From a virus, in the IMG/VR virus record IMGVR_UViG_3300045120_000458, positions 1 through 41,513 of that record: 41,513 nucleotides of DNA. One strand, 5' to 3'. The notes under the pieces were generated by a model. That model was not told the DNA's origin. It did not search any database and worked only from the letters and a program-made list of their open reading frames with translations. The first letter of the stretch is position 1. Every line of letters starts with the position of its first letter. The position numbers and the translations under genes were made by a program. Shown piece after piece: positions 24,466 to 33,423 of the stretch.

Positions 24466-24975
24466 ATGCCATACAGTACGGCAAGCCCGCTGGTGAATAT
24501 CACGGACGAGGATATCGACAACGCGATGAAGGTCGCGCTGGCGTCGTCCGGCGGCGGCTTGTCGGTCAAGGCTCCCAGACTCACGCTGACGCAGGCCCCG
24601 GAAGGTGGGGTGTACGAGCCCGCCCAGCTCCGGGCCAATGAAAAGTACTACAAGGCGCTCGATCCGGAGGGGGCGACACAGGCCGAGATACTGATGCGGT
24701 TTCTTCCCGACAACGTCGCCCGGGTGGAGGACATCATGCAGCTCAACGCGCCCCGCGAGCTGGGCCGGGGCGGGTTGGGGCCTGCGGCCCTGCGGGATCT
24801 GCTGGCGCAATTCCGCAGTCAGCATCCGGAGGTAAGTCAGATCACCGGGCGCAGGGTGAGCGGGGCGGCAACAGGCGGGAAATACGATTTGACGCCAGGC
24901 ACCGGGCGTGAGGCGTCCGTACCGCTTAAACCGGTACCCGTGTCGCAGTACGCTCTGCCGAAAGCGAAGGAGTGA
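24466..24975 (+). CDS. Hypothetical virion-region protein (169 aa)
   Basis: One base separates it from the previous stop. The N-terminal part (ITDEDIDNAMKVALASSGGG) and YKALDPEGATQAEILMRFLP look folded. The end is PVSQYALPKAKE, an almost exact match to the QYALPK at the N-terminus of the lysozyme-like protein. Unknown function; likely virion associated. Confidence 0.75.
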   Translation: MPYSTASPLVNITDEDIDNAMKVALASSGGGLSVKAPRLTLTQAPEGGVYEPAQLRANEKYYKALDPEGATQAEILMRFLPDNVARVEDIMQLNAPRELGRGGLGPAALRDLLAQFRSQHPEVSQITGRRVSGAATGGKYDLTPGTGREASVPLKPVPVSQYALPKAKE

Positions 24976-24979
24976 TGCC

Positions 24980-26059
24980 ATGGCGTTCGACGGCTTCGGC
25001 ACTTTCCTGCGGTTGTACAGCTGGGTCGCGGACGCGACCGCGGGCACCAAGATCCGCGCGGACCGGCACGACGACGAAGACAACAACCTCGCCAGCGGTC
25101 TGAGCCAGTGCATCGTCAAGGACGGCCAGACCACCATCACCCAGAATATTCCCTTCAATTCGAAACGCATCACGGCGCTGGCCGATCCGATCAACCCGCA
25201 GGACGCCGCCACCAAGGCCTATGCGGACACCAAGCTGGCGCTCGATGGCAGCACGCCGCTGACCGGCGACGTAGTCATCAAGCAGAACGACCCGGCGCTT
25301 ACCCTGGACGGCCAACCGGGTTTCAAGAACAGCATCTTCGGCCAGAAGGCCGACAAAAACCGCTGGGAGATCGTGCTCGGCAACTTAACCGCCGAGGGCG
25401 GCAGCGACGCCGGGTCGGATTTCGAATTGATCAACTACCATGACGATGGCAGCCTGATCGGCGACGTGCTGGCCGGTTCGCGCGCCACCGGGCTGTTGAC
25501 CGTCAAGGCCAACCCGGCGGCGGCGCTCGGCGTCGCCACCAAGCAATACGTTGACACCACGGCTGCCAACGCGGCGGCCAGCAAGCTGCCGCTGGCAGGC
25601 GGCACGCTGACCGGCGCGCTCGTGACCGCCGTTGGCGGCAACATCGCTTCCGCCAGTCTGGCTGGCACCCTTCAGATTATGGGTGGCGCCAACGCGGCGA
25701 TCGGTTTCTACGCCCCCGGATATTTTGCCGCCAATTTCGGGCTGGGCTCTGACGGCAATTTCTACATGGGCGGCTCGTCGCACGGCGCCAGCACCAGCTA
25801 CAAGTTCTGGACGACGCGCGACTTTGCGGTGGCGCCAGGGGCGAACCTCGTCTCGAATGTGCGGCTGGTCTACGCAGGGGACGTCGGCACCGGCAGCATG
25901 GGAGGGCCGGGCTCGATGAAAGAACCGTATGCGGGCGCGGTCATGACCGGGTTTGACATCATCATCGAGCCCGGGCCCGCTTGGGTCGTTCCGGTCATGT
26001 TCCGGTGGCGATACCTGCAGATGTATACGAACGGTTGGTACACAGTGGGGTACGCCTGA
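24980..26059 (+). CDS. Tail fibre protein 1
   Basis: A 359-residue protein; ATG 24980 follows AAGGAG, whereas a longer frame has no site. The N-terminus (MAFDGFGTFLRLYSWVADAT) is a conserved podovirus fibre attachment start. ATKAYAD and ATKQYVD pairs mark fibre shaft repeats, and the stretch VIKQNDPALTLDG to LGVATKQYVD is paralogous to part of the fibre at 30193. The C-terminus (FNFDIIIEPGPAW-like region, WVVPVMFRWRYLQMY) is distinct and may be the receptor tip. TGATG links it to the next gene. Confidence 0.85.
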   Translation: MAFDGFGTFLRLYSWVADATAGTKIRADRHDDEDNNLASGLSQCIVKDGQTTITQNIPFNSKRITALADPINPQDAATKAYADTKLALDGSTPLTGDVVIKQNDPALTLDGQPGFKNSIFGQKADKNRWEIVLGNLTAEGGSDAGSDFELINYHDDGSLIGDVLAGSRATGLLTVKANPAAALGVATKQYVDTTAANAAASKLPLAGGTLTGALVTAVGGNIASASLAGTLQIMGGANAAIGFYAPGYFAANFGLGSDGNFYMGGSSHGASTSYKFWTTRDFAVAPGANLVSNVRLVYAGDVGTGSMGGPGSMKEPYAGAVMTGFDIIIEPGPAWVVPVMFRWRYLQMYTNGWYTVGYA

Positions 26060-26484
26060 TGAGCTTTATCGATCACGGTAATTGGCAAGTCTACGTGCCG
26101 GGCACGTTCCCGCTAGGCGCGCCGAGCGGCGCGCTGTTCGTGCAGCGGGAGAGCGATGGCGCCGATTGGTACGACTACGTCAGGGCCGATACGCATTTTG
26201 GCGCCGGTACGGTCAAGTTCACGGCGTTGTGGAATGACAGTTATGCCGGGTACGTCGTCAGCGTCGCCGTCACCGACGTGACCATGCTGTTTCCGGCTAA
26301 TCAACTGGTGCGGGAAATCACCGACTATACCGGCAGCGATCCGCAGGCTGATTTCGGGCAGAAGCTCTACGACCCGGCCACCGACGCCTTCAGCGATCTG
26401 CCGCCGCTGGAGCCTCCGGCGGGCATCGCGTCGTTGCTTGACCGGGTTGCGGCGATCGAAGCCAGGCTGGAAGTAGATAAATGA
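26059..26484 (+). CDS. Small tail-fibre-associated protein (141 aa)
   Basis: Starts at ATG 26059 (MSFIDHGNWQVYVPG), overlapping the fibre stop. The product is beta-rich with a C-terminal helix LLDRVAAIEARLEVDK. Its place right after the fibre fits a fibre chaperone or accessory. No firm family. Confidence 0.7.
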   Translation: MSFIDHGNWQVYVPGTFPLGAPSGALFVQRESDGADWYDYVRADTHFGAGTVKFTALWNDSYAGYVVSVAVTDVTMLFPANQLVREITDYTGSDPQADFGQKLYDPATDAFSDLPPLEPPAGIASLLDRVAAIEARLEVDK

Positions 26485-29126
26485 GCGACGTTTTCGGCAC
26501 TCCCTACATGGGCAACTTCTCCGGCAACCCGTTCCTTGGCGGCGGCACCGGGGCGGGGACGATGTCGGCCGGACAGGTGTCGGCGCCGTGGGCGCCGGAG
26601 ACCTACGGCAACCAGAACGTCGTCAACAATCTGTATTCGTCCGGTGGCGGCTTCGGCCAGCAGACCAACTATTATTCGGGTCTCGGCGCGCAATACAGTG
26701 CCGCGGGCATGAGCCCGTACGGCGTCTTCACCGACCCGGGGTATGGCAGGGGTGGCGGGGCGTCGCCTTATCAGACCACACCTAACGTCTGGGAGACGGG
26801 CGCTTCGCCGTTCCAGGGCGGCGGCGGCTCCAGCGGGTTCGGCGGCAGCATCTACGACTTTGGCGGCGGCCTCGGCAGCCTGGGGGCGTCGCCGTACCAG
26901 ACCACGCCCAACGTGTTCGACACCGGTTCGCGCGGTTTTCAGTTTCCGGGGGCGGGCGGCATCGACTGGGGCGGCCTCGCCCAGGCCGCGCAGCAGCAGC
27001 AGCCCCATGCGGCCGACTTCGGCGCCGGGATGTTCGGCGGCCTCGCGGGCGGCCTCGGCGGCGCCTACCAGGGCCCCAACAACGCCATCGACTGGTCCGG
27101 GCTGTTTGGTGGCGGCAGCGGCGGCGCACGTGCGGCCCAGCCGCAGCAGCCGCCGGTCAATTTCGGTTCGCTGTTCGGCCAGGGCGTCGGCGGCAGCAGT
27201 GCCGATCCGTTGGCCAACCTGCAACCGAAGTCACAAGCGCAGCCGCCGTTTGACTTCAACGGCGGCAACGCCGGATGGGGCCGCGCGCCGACCTTGCCCG
27301 ACGCGCAGCGGCTGGTCGGCTATGACCCGAGCCAAGGCTTCAGCGCCGGGGGCAATGCGATCGGCGGCAGTCCGTTCGATACTGGCGCAGCTCCGATCGT
27401 CGGCACCAGCGGGCCGCAGAGCGGTGGCGTGGCTGGGGGGATCGGCGGGCTCGACTGGGGCGGCCTGACTGGCCAGACTTATCAGCCGCCGTCGGAGCCC
27501 AACCAGTTCAAAACCAACGGGCCGCCCGTCACCGAAGCCTATAATCCGTATTTCGGCGTCACGTCGCCGTATAGCCCGCGTTCCGGGGGCGAAATTCAGG
27601 GTGGCGGCGGCCTGACCGCGGCCGATCTGGGCGAGCAGGCCCGGGCCCGGCTCGCCGAAGTCATGGCGAAGGGCGGCGGCCCCGCCACGGCGGAAACGCC
27701 GAAAATTCCGCCGCCTGCGGTGCCGCCTGCCGAAGCCCCGACCGAGCGGGTGCCGCTGCCGGTGGCGCGCCCGGCCGAGGCAAACGCCGATCCCTACGCG
27801 GCGCTGCCCGGCGCCATCCCGCTGCCCCTGGGGCGAACGGCGGAAAGCGCCAGGGAGGCGGGCGGTCCGGCGACGAGCGACGCGGCCACAGGGGATATCC
27901 CGCTGCCACGCGCGCGTCCCGCCGAGGCCAATGCCGCCGAGAGCCCGGCCACCCAGGTCTATCCTGGCGCGAATGCGCCGCGTCCACCGGCGGATGTCTT
28001 CCCGGCCGCGCGGCTCGCGCCCAACGGCCAGGAGCCGGAGCTTTTCGTCGTGCACCATACCGGCGGCGGCAGTTCGCCCGAGGCCATCGTCAACAGCTGG
28101 CGGACCGAGCGTCCCGGTGTCGGGGCGCAATACATCATGGACCGCAACGGCGTCATTCACGACACAGCCAACGAGTACGGCTACACCGGCACCGGCCACG
28201 CCAAGGATCTCGAAATGCCGGGCTCGGGCGTCTCAACCAAACAAACGGGGGTGAGTAACCGCAGCATCGTCGGCATGGAAATCATGGCCAAGAACGAAAA
28301 GAATGTGACGCCCGCCCAGCTGGCTGCGCTGACGCAGTTCGCCAACACCCGCTATCCGAATACGCCATTTTATGGCCACGGCGAAATCTCCACCAACCGG
28401 GCGAATGATGAAGGCAGCCGGGGCGTGCAGGCGATCCTGCAATCACGGCCGCCCGCGTTCAACTTCGATTGGACTAATGCGCCTATTCCCGGTCCGCCAA
28501 ATGGCCGCGCCGCCCCGCCCGCTGCCGCCCCGCCCCCTGCCGTCGTCGAACGTCTCGGGGGAGACACGGCGATGCGAGACCGGCTGGCGGCCTCCATGAG
28601 CGCGCCTTCCGCCGCCATGGCGAACTTCCAGAGCCCCGCCAACAGCTACGGCCCGTTCCAGCAAATCGCGCGACAGCCTTATGACCAGTACAGCGACGAG
28701 CCGCCGTTAAACCCGGCTGGCGCGGGATTTGCCACCGTTCGTAATAACAACCCGGGCGCGCAGTATCCCGGTGACATCGCCACCATGTACGGCGCCACCG
28801 GGCAACAAGACCTGCTCGGCGGCAAGTACAAGATAGCCACCTTTGACACGCCGGTTGCCGGCGCCGCCGCCAATTTCGAGAACCTGAGCCAGAACTATGT
28901 CGGCAAAACCGTGGGAGATGCCATCTCCAAATGGAGCGGAAATCTCAGAAGCACCATTCCCGGCTACCCCAGCAGCATGGTGATTACGCCGGAGATGATC
29001 CGCGATCCGGCGTTTGCGATCCCGTTCATGCGCGCGATTGCCGGCGGCGAAGCGTCGGGGGCTTATCCGATGTCCGAGCGAGACTGGCAGAAAGCGCATG
29101 GCATGTTCACGGGGAATTATCCATGA
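26481..29126 (+). CDS. Large virion protein with amidase and lysozyme-like domains
   Basis: An 881-residue modular protein, coupled by ATGA. Residues 1 to about 370 are Gly/Ser/Tyr-rich and contain tandem units ASPYQTTPNVWETG and ASPYQTTPNVFDTG, 42 residues apart. A Pro/Ala linker follows with two copies of PLPxARPAEANA. Residues about 518-655 are an N-acetylmuramoyl-L-alanine amidase (Amidase_2/PGRP) domain with VVHHTGGG (H525, H526), YIMDRNGVIHD, and YGHGEIS (H633), D643 probably completing the zinc site. The C-terminus, RNNNPGAQYPG (754-764) onward, matches the RxNNPG lysozyme-like domain found in virion proteins such as PRD1 P5-type. Likely a virion-associated wall hydrolase rather than the endolysin. 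Confidence 0.86.
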   Translation: MSDVFGTPYMGNFSGNPFLGGGTGAGTMSAGQVSAPWAPETYGNQNVVNNLYSSGGGFGQQTNYYSGLGAQYSAAGMSPYGVFTDPGYGRGGGASPYQTTPNVWETGASPFQGGGGSSGFGGSIYDFGGGLGSLGASPYQTTPNVFDTGSRGFQFPGAGGIDWGGLAQAAQQQQPHAADFGAGMFGGLAGGLGGAYQGPNNAIDWSGLFGGGSGGARAAQPQQPPVNFGSLFGQGVGGSSADPLANLQPKSQAQPPFDFNGGNAGWGRAPTLPDAQRLVGYDPSQGFSAGGNAIGGSPFDTGAAPIVGTSGPQSGGVAGGIGGLDWGGLTGQTYQPPSEPNQFKTNGPPVTEAYNPYFGVTSPYSPRSGGEIQGGGGLTAADLGEQARARLAEVMAKGGGPATAETPKIPPPAVPPAEAPTERVPLPVARPAEANADPYAALPGAIPLPLGRTAESAREAGGPATSDAATGDIPLPRARPAEANAAESPATQVYPGANAPRPPADVFPAARLAPNGQEPELFVVHHTGGGSSPEAIVNSWRTERPGVGAQYIMDRNGVIHDTANEYGYTGTGHAKDLEMPGSGVSTKQTGVSNRSIVGMEIMAKNEKNVTPAQLAALTQFANTRYPNTPFYGHGEISTNRANDEGSRGVQAILQSRPPAFNFDWTNAPIPGPPNGRAAPPAAAPPPAVVERLGGDTAMRDRLAASMSAPSAAMANFQSPANSYGPFQQIARQPYDQYSDEPPLNPAGAGFATVRNNNPGAQYPGDIATMYGATGQQDLLGGKYKIATFDTPVAGAAANFENLSQNYVGKTVGDAISKWSGNLRSTIPGYPSSMVITPEMIRDPAFAIPFMRAIAGGEASGAYPMSERDWQKAHGMFTGNYP

Positions 29127-29131
29127 AGCGG

Positions 29132-29512
29132 CTAGTCCAAGCGATGCCACACACACCGCGGGGATATTCTCCCGATGGCGTTGCTGGTGGCCGCAGCGAA
29201 CGCGTACGGCGCCGTCGTCCGGTCGGCGACCAAACGGCGCCCGGCGGCCAGGCACCGCTTCTGCGTGGCGTAGCTGTCCCGGTGCACGAAATCCTCTTCC
29301 GGCGGCTTCCCTTCCCCGCAGTCATGCACGTCGCAGAACCAGGTATCGAACAGCAGAAACCAGGTGCCTTTGGCCGCTTCGCGGGCTTCGCGCGCCGCGT
29401 ATTGTTTGGCGTCCAGTCTAAGCACCCAGCCGGGGACGGTGTTGCGAACTTCAGCACCATGCGCGGAAGTAGCGAGGGCCAGCAGCAAGCCGACAGCGAT
29501 GAGGGTTTTCAT
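29132..29512 (-). CDS. Secreted protein of unknown function, probable moron
   Basis: The only minus-strand gene in the late region. ATG 29512 (AAAGGTG upstream) gives 126 residues, with a classic signal peptide MKTLIAVGLLLALATSAHGA and probable cleavage after AHGA. The mature part has five Cys (CDVHDC among them) and GTWFLLFDTWFCDVHDCG; disulfides are likely. The stop lies 5 bases from the convergent stop of the amidase gene. A product exported by the host with its own orientation looks like a cargo gene (moron), perhaps altering the envelope. No family recognised. I see no strong promoter upstream. Confidence 0.75.
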   Translation of the reverse strand: MKTLIAVGLLLALATSAHGAEVRNTVPGWVLRLDAKQYAAREAREAAKGTWFLLFDTWFCDVHDCGEGKPPEEDFVHRDSYATQKRCLAAGRRLVADRTTAPYAFAAATSNAIGRISPRCVWHRLD

Positions 29513-29590
29513 GGGGGTAAGCACCTTTTTGTTTGTCGAACCTGAGTTAAGCGACGTTCTTGGACGATACAACCTGGGATAACTACGGGG

Positions 29591-30196
29591 ATGCACACCG
29601 CAACGATCTACGTCAACCCGGCGTCGCCGGACGAGATTGGTTTCGCGCAGGCCGCGGGCATGCCGGGCGACGTACAGTTTTATTTCAAGGACCTCAACGG
29701 CCTGCCCTACGCGGTGATTGCGAACCTTAATCCGCAACTGGTACTGCGGCCGTTCACCTCCAACGTCGTTTCCGGCTACGACATCGTCGTCAACGACGTC
29801 ACCGGGGCCTCGGGCATCGCCACGATCCCGGCCTCGGTGATGAACGACCGCTTCAGCATCGAGGTCTATACCCGCAACGATCAAGGGCAGCCGCAAGACA
29901 TGCTGGCCTGCGGCCGCATCGATCTCACCGGCTACGGCTACGCGATCTACGGGCCGTTGGCGCCCGCGAGCTATTCGACCGGGCCGGTGGGTCCGGCGGG
30001 GCCGATCGGGCCGCGCGGCGTGCAGGGCGACCCGGGGTTAAGGGGTTCGCGCTGGTACACGGGCCCCGGCGCCCCCGGCACCGTGCCGGATACAAGGATC
30101 GAAGGCGACATGTGGCTGGACGAGACCAGCGGCGATGTCTGGCGCTGGAGCGCGGCAACCGCGACATGGGGCGCGTTCAGGGGGACGGCTGCATGA
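29591..30196 (+). CDS. Collagen-like tail protein (201 aa)
   Basis: The N-terminal 130 residues (MHTATIYVNPASPDEIGFAQ) look like a beta-sandwich domain. A short collagen-like run follows (GPVGPAGPIGPRGVQGDPG), then the YTGPGAPGTVPDTRIEGDMWLD motif that usually precedes fibre folding or tip modules, and WRWSAATATW. ATGA overlap couples it to the next fibre gene, whose start continues with KGPAGPAGG. The pair probably assembles as one fibre. Confidence 0.78.
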   Translation: MHTATIYVNPASPDEIGFAQAAGMPGDVQFYFKDLNGLPYAVIANLNPQLVLRPFTSNVVSGYDIVVNDVTGASGIATIPASVMNDRFSIEVYTRNDQGQPQDMLACGRIDLTGYGYAIYGPLAPASYSTGPVGPAGPIGPRGVQGDPGLRGSRWYTGPGAPGTVPDTRIEGDMWLDETSGDVWRWSAATATWGAFRGTAA

Positions 30197-31761
30197 GCTG
30201 GACGTCGGAAACCAACATCAAGGGTCCGGCGGGCCCGGCGGGCGGCATCAGCGAAGCCCCGGCCGACGGTCAGACCTACGGCCGCAAGAACACCGCGTGG
30301 AGCGCCGTGACCAGCGGCGGCGGCGGCGCCGCCTCCGGCATCACGGTCACTCCGGCAGGGAATATCGCCTCGACCAACGTGCAGGCGGCGCTGCAGGAAC
30401 TGGACAGCGAGAAGGTCGCCAAGGCGGGCGATGTGATGACGGGCAATCTGCAGATCGGCAAGACCAATCCGGCGCTGGTGCTGCAGAAGACCGCGTCGGG
30501 GCAATCCGATCAGATCGCCGCCTACAACGGCGCCAATCCGCGCTGGGCGATGATTTTAGGGGACGTTACCGCCGAGAGCGGCGGCAACGCTGGGTCCGAT
30601 TTCGCGCTGTACCGCTACACCGATGCCGGGGGTTTCATCGACGCCCCGCTGACGGTCAAGCGGTCCGATGGTGGGATCACGCTGACCGGCGCGCTGCTGC
30701 TGGCGGCCGATCCCGGCGCCGCGCTCGGCGCCGCCACCAAACAGTACGTCGATAACAATGTGCGGGCCCCGGCCACCGCGCTGCCGCTGGTCGAAAGCGG
30801 TGCCGGTGCGGTGGGTACATCGGTCAAGTTCGCGCGCGAGGACCACGTTCACCCGCTGGGGCCCGGAGGCGGCGGCGTCGTGATTTCAGATACGCCGCCC
30901 GCGTCGCCGACCGCAGGCATGCTGTGGTGGCAGAGTAACACCGGCCTGTTCTTTCTCTACTATAATGACGGCAACTCCAGCCAGTGGGTGGCGCTGCCCG
31001 GCGGCAATGTTAATCCCGTACAACGCAGTCACCTTGCCGGGCTGACGCTGTCGACGCCGGGTGCATCGGCGAGCTTTACGGTGCAGCCCGGCGTCGCCGC
31101 AGACAGCACCAATATTGCGATGATGACACTGCCCGCGGCGATCACCAAGACCATGGGCGCGTGGGTGGTCGGCAGCGGCAACGGCGCGCTCGATACCGGA
31201 ACGATTGCGGCTAACTATCACGACGTCTATCTGATCCGCCGCCCTGATACCGGCGTGGTCGATGTGCTGCTGACGATCATGGGCAACGCGCCGACGTTAC
31301 CGGCCAACTACACGCAGTTTCGCCGTATCGGTTCGCTTAATAACGGCCTCAACGTCAACCAGTGGCTTAAATTCACCCAGACTGGCGACGAGTTTTTGTG
31401 GGACGCGCCGATCCAGGACCTCAACGCTCAGGCGGTTGGCACGACGGGATTTTTCGCGACCGCGATAGCACCACCGAACTGCGAGGCGATCCTGTATGCC
31501 GTCATGGTGTCCAACACGGCAATCACGCTGGCGACAATCCATTCGTTGGTGGCCAACGCCGCCCTCATCGTCAACAACCCCGTGATTGGCAATTATCAAT
31601 TCTGTACCCCGATCGCGAATGTACCAGCAACCGCCACCAACCTCAGAGTTCGCCTCAACGCATCGCGGCAGTATCGCATCGTTTCGAACGCGTCGGCGGC
31701 GACGTGTCAATTTAGTATTGCGACACTCGGTTACATCGACCGGCGCGGGAGGGATGCCTGA
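30193..31761 (+). CDS. Tail fibre protein 2
   Basis: A 522-residue fibre from ATG 30193 (MSWTSETNIKGPAGPAGG). The shaft region (LQIGKTNPALVLQ to GAATKQYVDN) is paralogous to fibre 1, and FAREDHVHPLG is the usual HxHP metal motif of fibre proteins. The distal half (about 240-522) is divergent and beta-rich, presumably tip. It ends in TGATG overlap. Confidence 0.85.
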   Translation: MSWTSETNIKGPAGPAGGISEAPADGQTYGRKNTAWSAVTSGGGGAASGITVTPAGNIASTNVQAALQELDSEKVAKAGDVMTGNLQIGKTNPALVLQKTASGQSDQIAAYNGANPRWAMILGDVTAESGGNAGSDFALYRYTDAGGFIDAPLTVKRSDGGITLTGALLLAADPGAALGAATKQYVDNNVRAPATALPLVESGAGAVGTSVKFAREDHVHPLGPGGGGVVISDTPPASPTAGMLWWQSNTGLFFLYYNDGNSSQWVALPGGNVNPVQRSHLAGLTLSTPGASASFTVQPGVAADSTNIAMMTLPAAITKTMGAWVVGSGNGALDTGTIAANYHDVYLIRRPDTGVVDVLLTIMGNAPTLPANYTQFRRIGSLNNGLNVNQWLKFTQTGDEFLWDAPIQDLNAQAVGTTGFFATAIAPPNCEAILYAVMVSNTAITLATIHSLVANAALIVNNPVIGNYQFCTPIANVPATATNLRVRLNASRQYRIVSNASAATCQFSIATLGYIDRRGRDA

Positions 31762-33350
31762 TGGCGTTTGATTTCCCCAACACGCCGACGGTCGGCCAGA
31801 CCTTCCAGGGCTACACCTACGACGGCGAAAAATGGCTGTACACGCTGGCGACACCAAACACCGGCGGCGTGATCCGGATTTTAGCGTTCACCGCCAGCGG
31901 AACCTACACACCTTCGCCCAACATGGTGACATGCATCATCGAACTGGTGGGCGGCGGGGGCGGGGGCGCGGGGTGTCTGGCGTCCGGGGCTTCGCCCAAC
32001 ATCACCGTGGGCGGTGGTGGTGGCGCCGGAGCCTATTCACGTCTGTACGCCACCGCCGCGATGATCGGCGTGTCGCAAACCGTGACCGTCGGCGCAGGCG
32101 GCGCGGGCGGTCTCGCCGGAAACAATACAGGCGGCGCCGGAGGCATCACATCGGTGGGGTCGCTGTGCAGCGCGGTTGGCGGTGCTGGCGGCAACCCGAT
32201 CGGATCGGCGCTGGTGTCCTACGTCATCTCTGGCGGCGCCGGGGGCATTGGCGCAAACGGCGTCGGTGACGTGCGGTTGAGTGGCTCGGCGGGCAACCCC
32301 GGCGTCGGGACCGGCGGTGTCGCCCAGGGCGGCAACGGCGGGCCGAGTGTGTTCGGCGGCGCGGCACAGGGTCTGCTGTCCGCCACCGGAAACGCCGGAT
32401 TGACGGGGAGCGGCGGAGCGGGCGCCGCGCAATTCAGCAACGGCCCGGCGCTGGCCGGGGGTGCTGGCGGCGCGGGCCTCGTCATCATCACCGAATACGG
32501 TATCACCGCGCTCGGCTCGGCGGCCACCACCGCGGGCGCGGTGCGGTTTGATCTGCCGCAGGGCCTGACCGCCAACCAGCAGGCGCAGGCGCGCAGCAAT
32601 ACCGGCACGCCCAATGCTAACAGCGTCATCAACGGAGATTTCCGCATCAATCAGGGCGGCTATGTTTCTGCGGCTGTGCTGGCTGCCGGGGCCTACGGTC
32701 ACGACCAATGGAAAGCCGGAGCGAGCGGAGGTGATTACTCTTTTACGCAACTGGCCAGCAGTACGCAAATCACCATCGCAGCCGGTAAGTCGCTGATCCA
32801 ACCGATTGAGGATGTGAGGGTCGTCGGTGGTTCCTACATTCTTACCTGGACCGGCACGGCACAAGCGCGTGCGGGTGTAAATTCACTGACACCTTCCGGG
32901 GCCTATGCCGCCAGTCCGCTGCTGATTAACGGGCAGACAGCTGGCACGGTGATGTCGGTCGAGTTTAATGCCGGTACACTCGGCACGGTCAAACTGGAAA
33001 TCGGGACAATCGCAACGCCATTCGTGGTGCCGGACTACGTGAACGAGCTGCTGTTGTGCAAGCGGTACTGGCAGAAACTAGGCGGCACTGTCCTGTTCGA
33101 CGCCATGGTCAACGCGGGTTACGCGCCGTCGGCAATGTCGGTTGTCGGACCGGTTATTCATTACGGTGTAGAAATGCGTGCTGCGCCAACCCTCACTTTC
33201 GTCGGCACCTGGACCTACACCAATGCGTCCACCATCAACCCATTCCCCGGTGTCCGTAGCGCGTATTTCGGGCTTAATGCTACCGCCGCGGGTGCTGCCT
33301 ATTACTATAATGCCGCGGGCAGTTACATTTCGCTGAATGCGAGGTTGTAA
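31761..33350 (+). CDS. Gly-rich tail fibre / receptor-binding protein
   Basis: A 529-residue protein. It begins MAFDFPNTPTVGQTFQGYTYDGEKWLY, the N-terminal module of many tail proteins. Residues about 70-250 are a Gly-rich domain (GGGGGGAGCLASG, GGAGGLAGNNTGGAGG), then NSVINGDFRINQGG (295-308 region), the start of a carbohydrate-binding-like domain. A receptor-binding role is likely by analogy. Confidence 0.84.
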   Translation: MAFDFPNTPTVGQTFQGYTYDGEKWLYTLATPNTGGVIRILAFTASGTYTPSPNMVTCIIELVGGGGGGAGCLASGASPNITVGGGGGAGAYSRLYATAAMIGVSQTVTVGAGGAGGLAGNNTGGAGGITSVGSLCSAVGGAGGNPIGSALVSYVISGGAGGIGANGVGDVRLSGSAGNPGVGTGGVAQGGNGGPSVFGGAAQGLLSATGNAGLTGSGGAGAAQFSNGPALAGGAGGAGLVIITEYGITALGSAATTAGAVRFDLPQGLTANQQAQARSNTGTPNANSVINGDFRINQGGYVSAAVLAAGAYGHDQWKAGASGGDYSFTQLASSTQITIAAGKSLIQPIEDVRVVGGSYILTWTGTAQARAGVNSLTPSGAYAASPLLINGQTAGTVMSVEFNAGTLGTVKLEIGTIATPFVVPDYVNELLLCKRYWQKLGGTVLFDAMVNAGYAPSAMSVVGPVIHYGVEMRAAPTLTFVGTWTYTNASTINPFPGVRSAYFGLNATAAGAAYYYNAAGSYISLNARL

Positions 33351-33354
33351 TACG

Positions 33355-33423
33355 ATGGGCTATCAACTCAGCGCAACCGGAGACACCGTGCCCCCTTTCG
33401 ATCCATTCACCACGCCAAAATAA
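33355..33423 (+). CDS. Possible 22-residue microprotein
   Basis: ATG 33355 begins 4 bases after the fibre stop. It encodes MGYQLSATGDTVPPFDPFTT plus two residues and ends with TAATG overlapping the next start. The fit between stop and start suggests a real coupled micro-ORF, or at least a reinitiation bridge. It has no family and no clear ribosome site, so confidence is low. Confidence 0.4.
   Translation: MGYQLSATGDTVPPFDPFTTPK

Noticed and set aside
29513-29590. Promoter for the tail genes or for the moron
   Set aside because: TTGTCG and TTGTAT hexamers exist on the two strands, but no acceptable -10 box lies at 16-18 bases.
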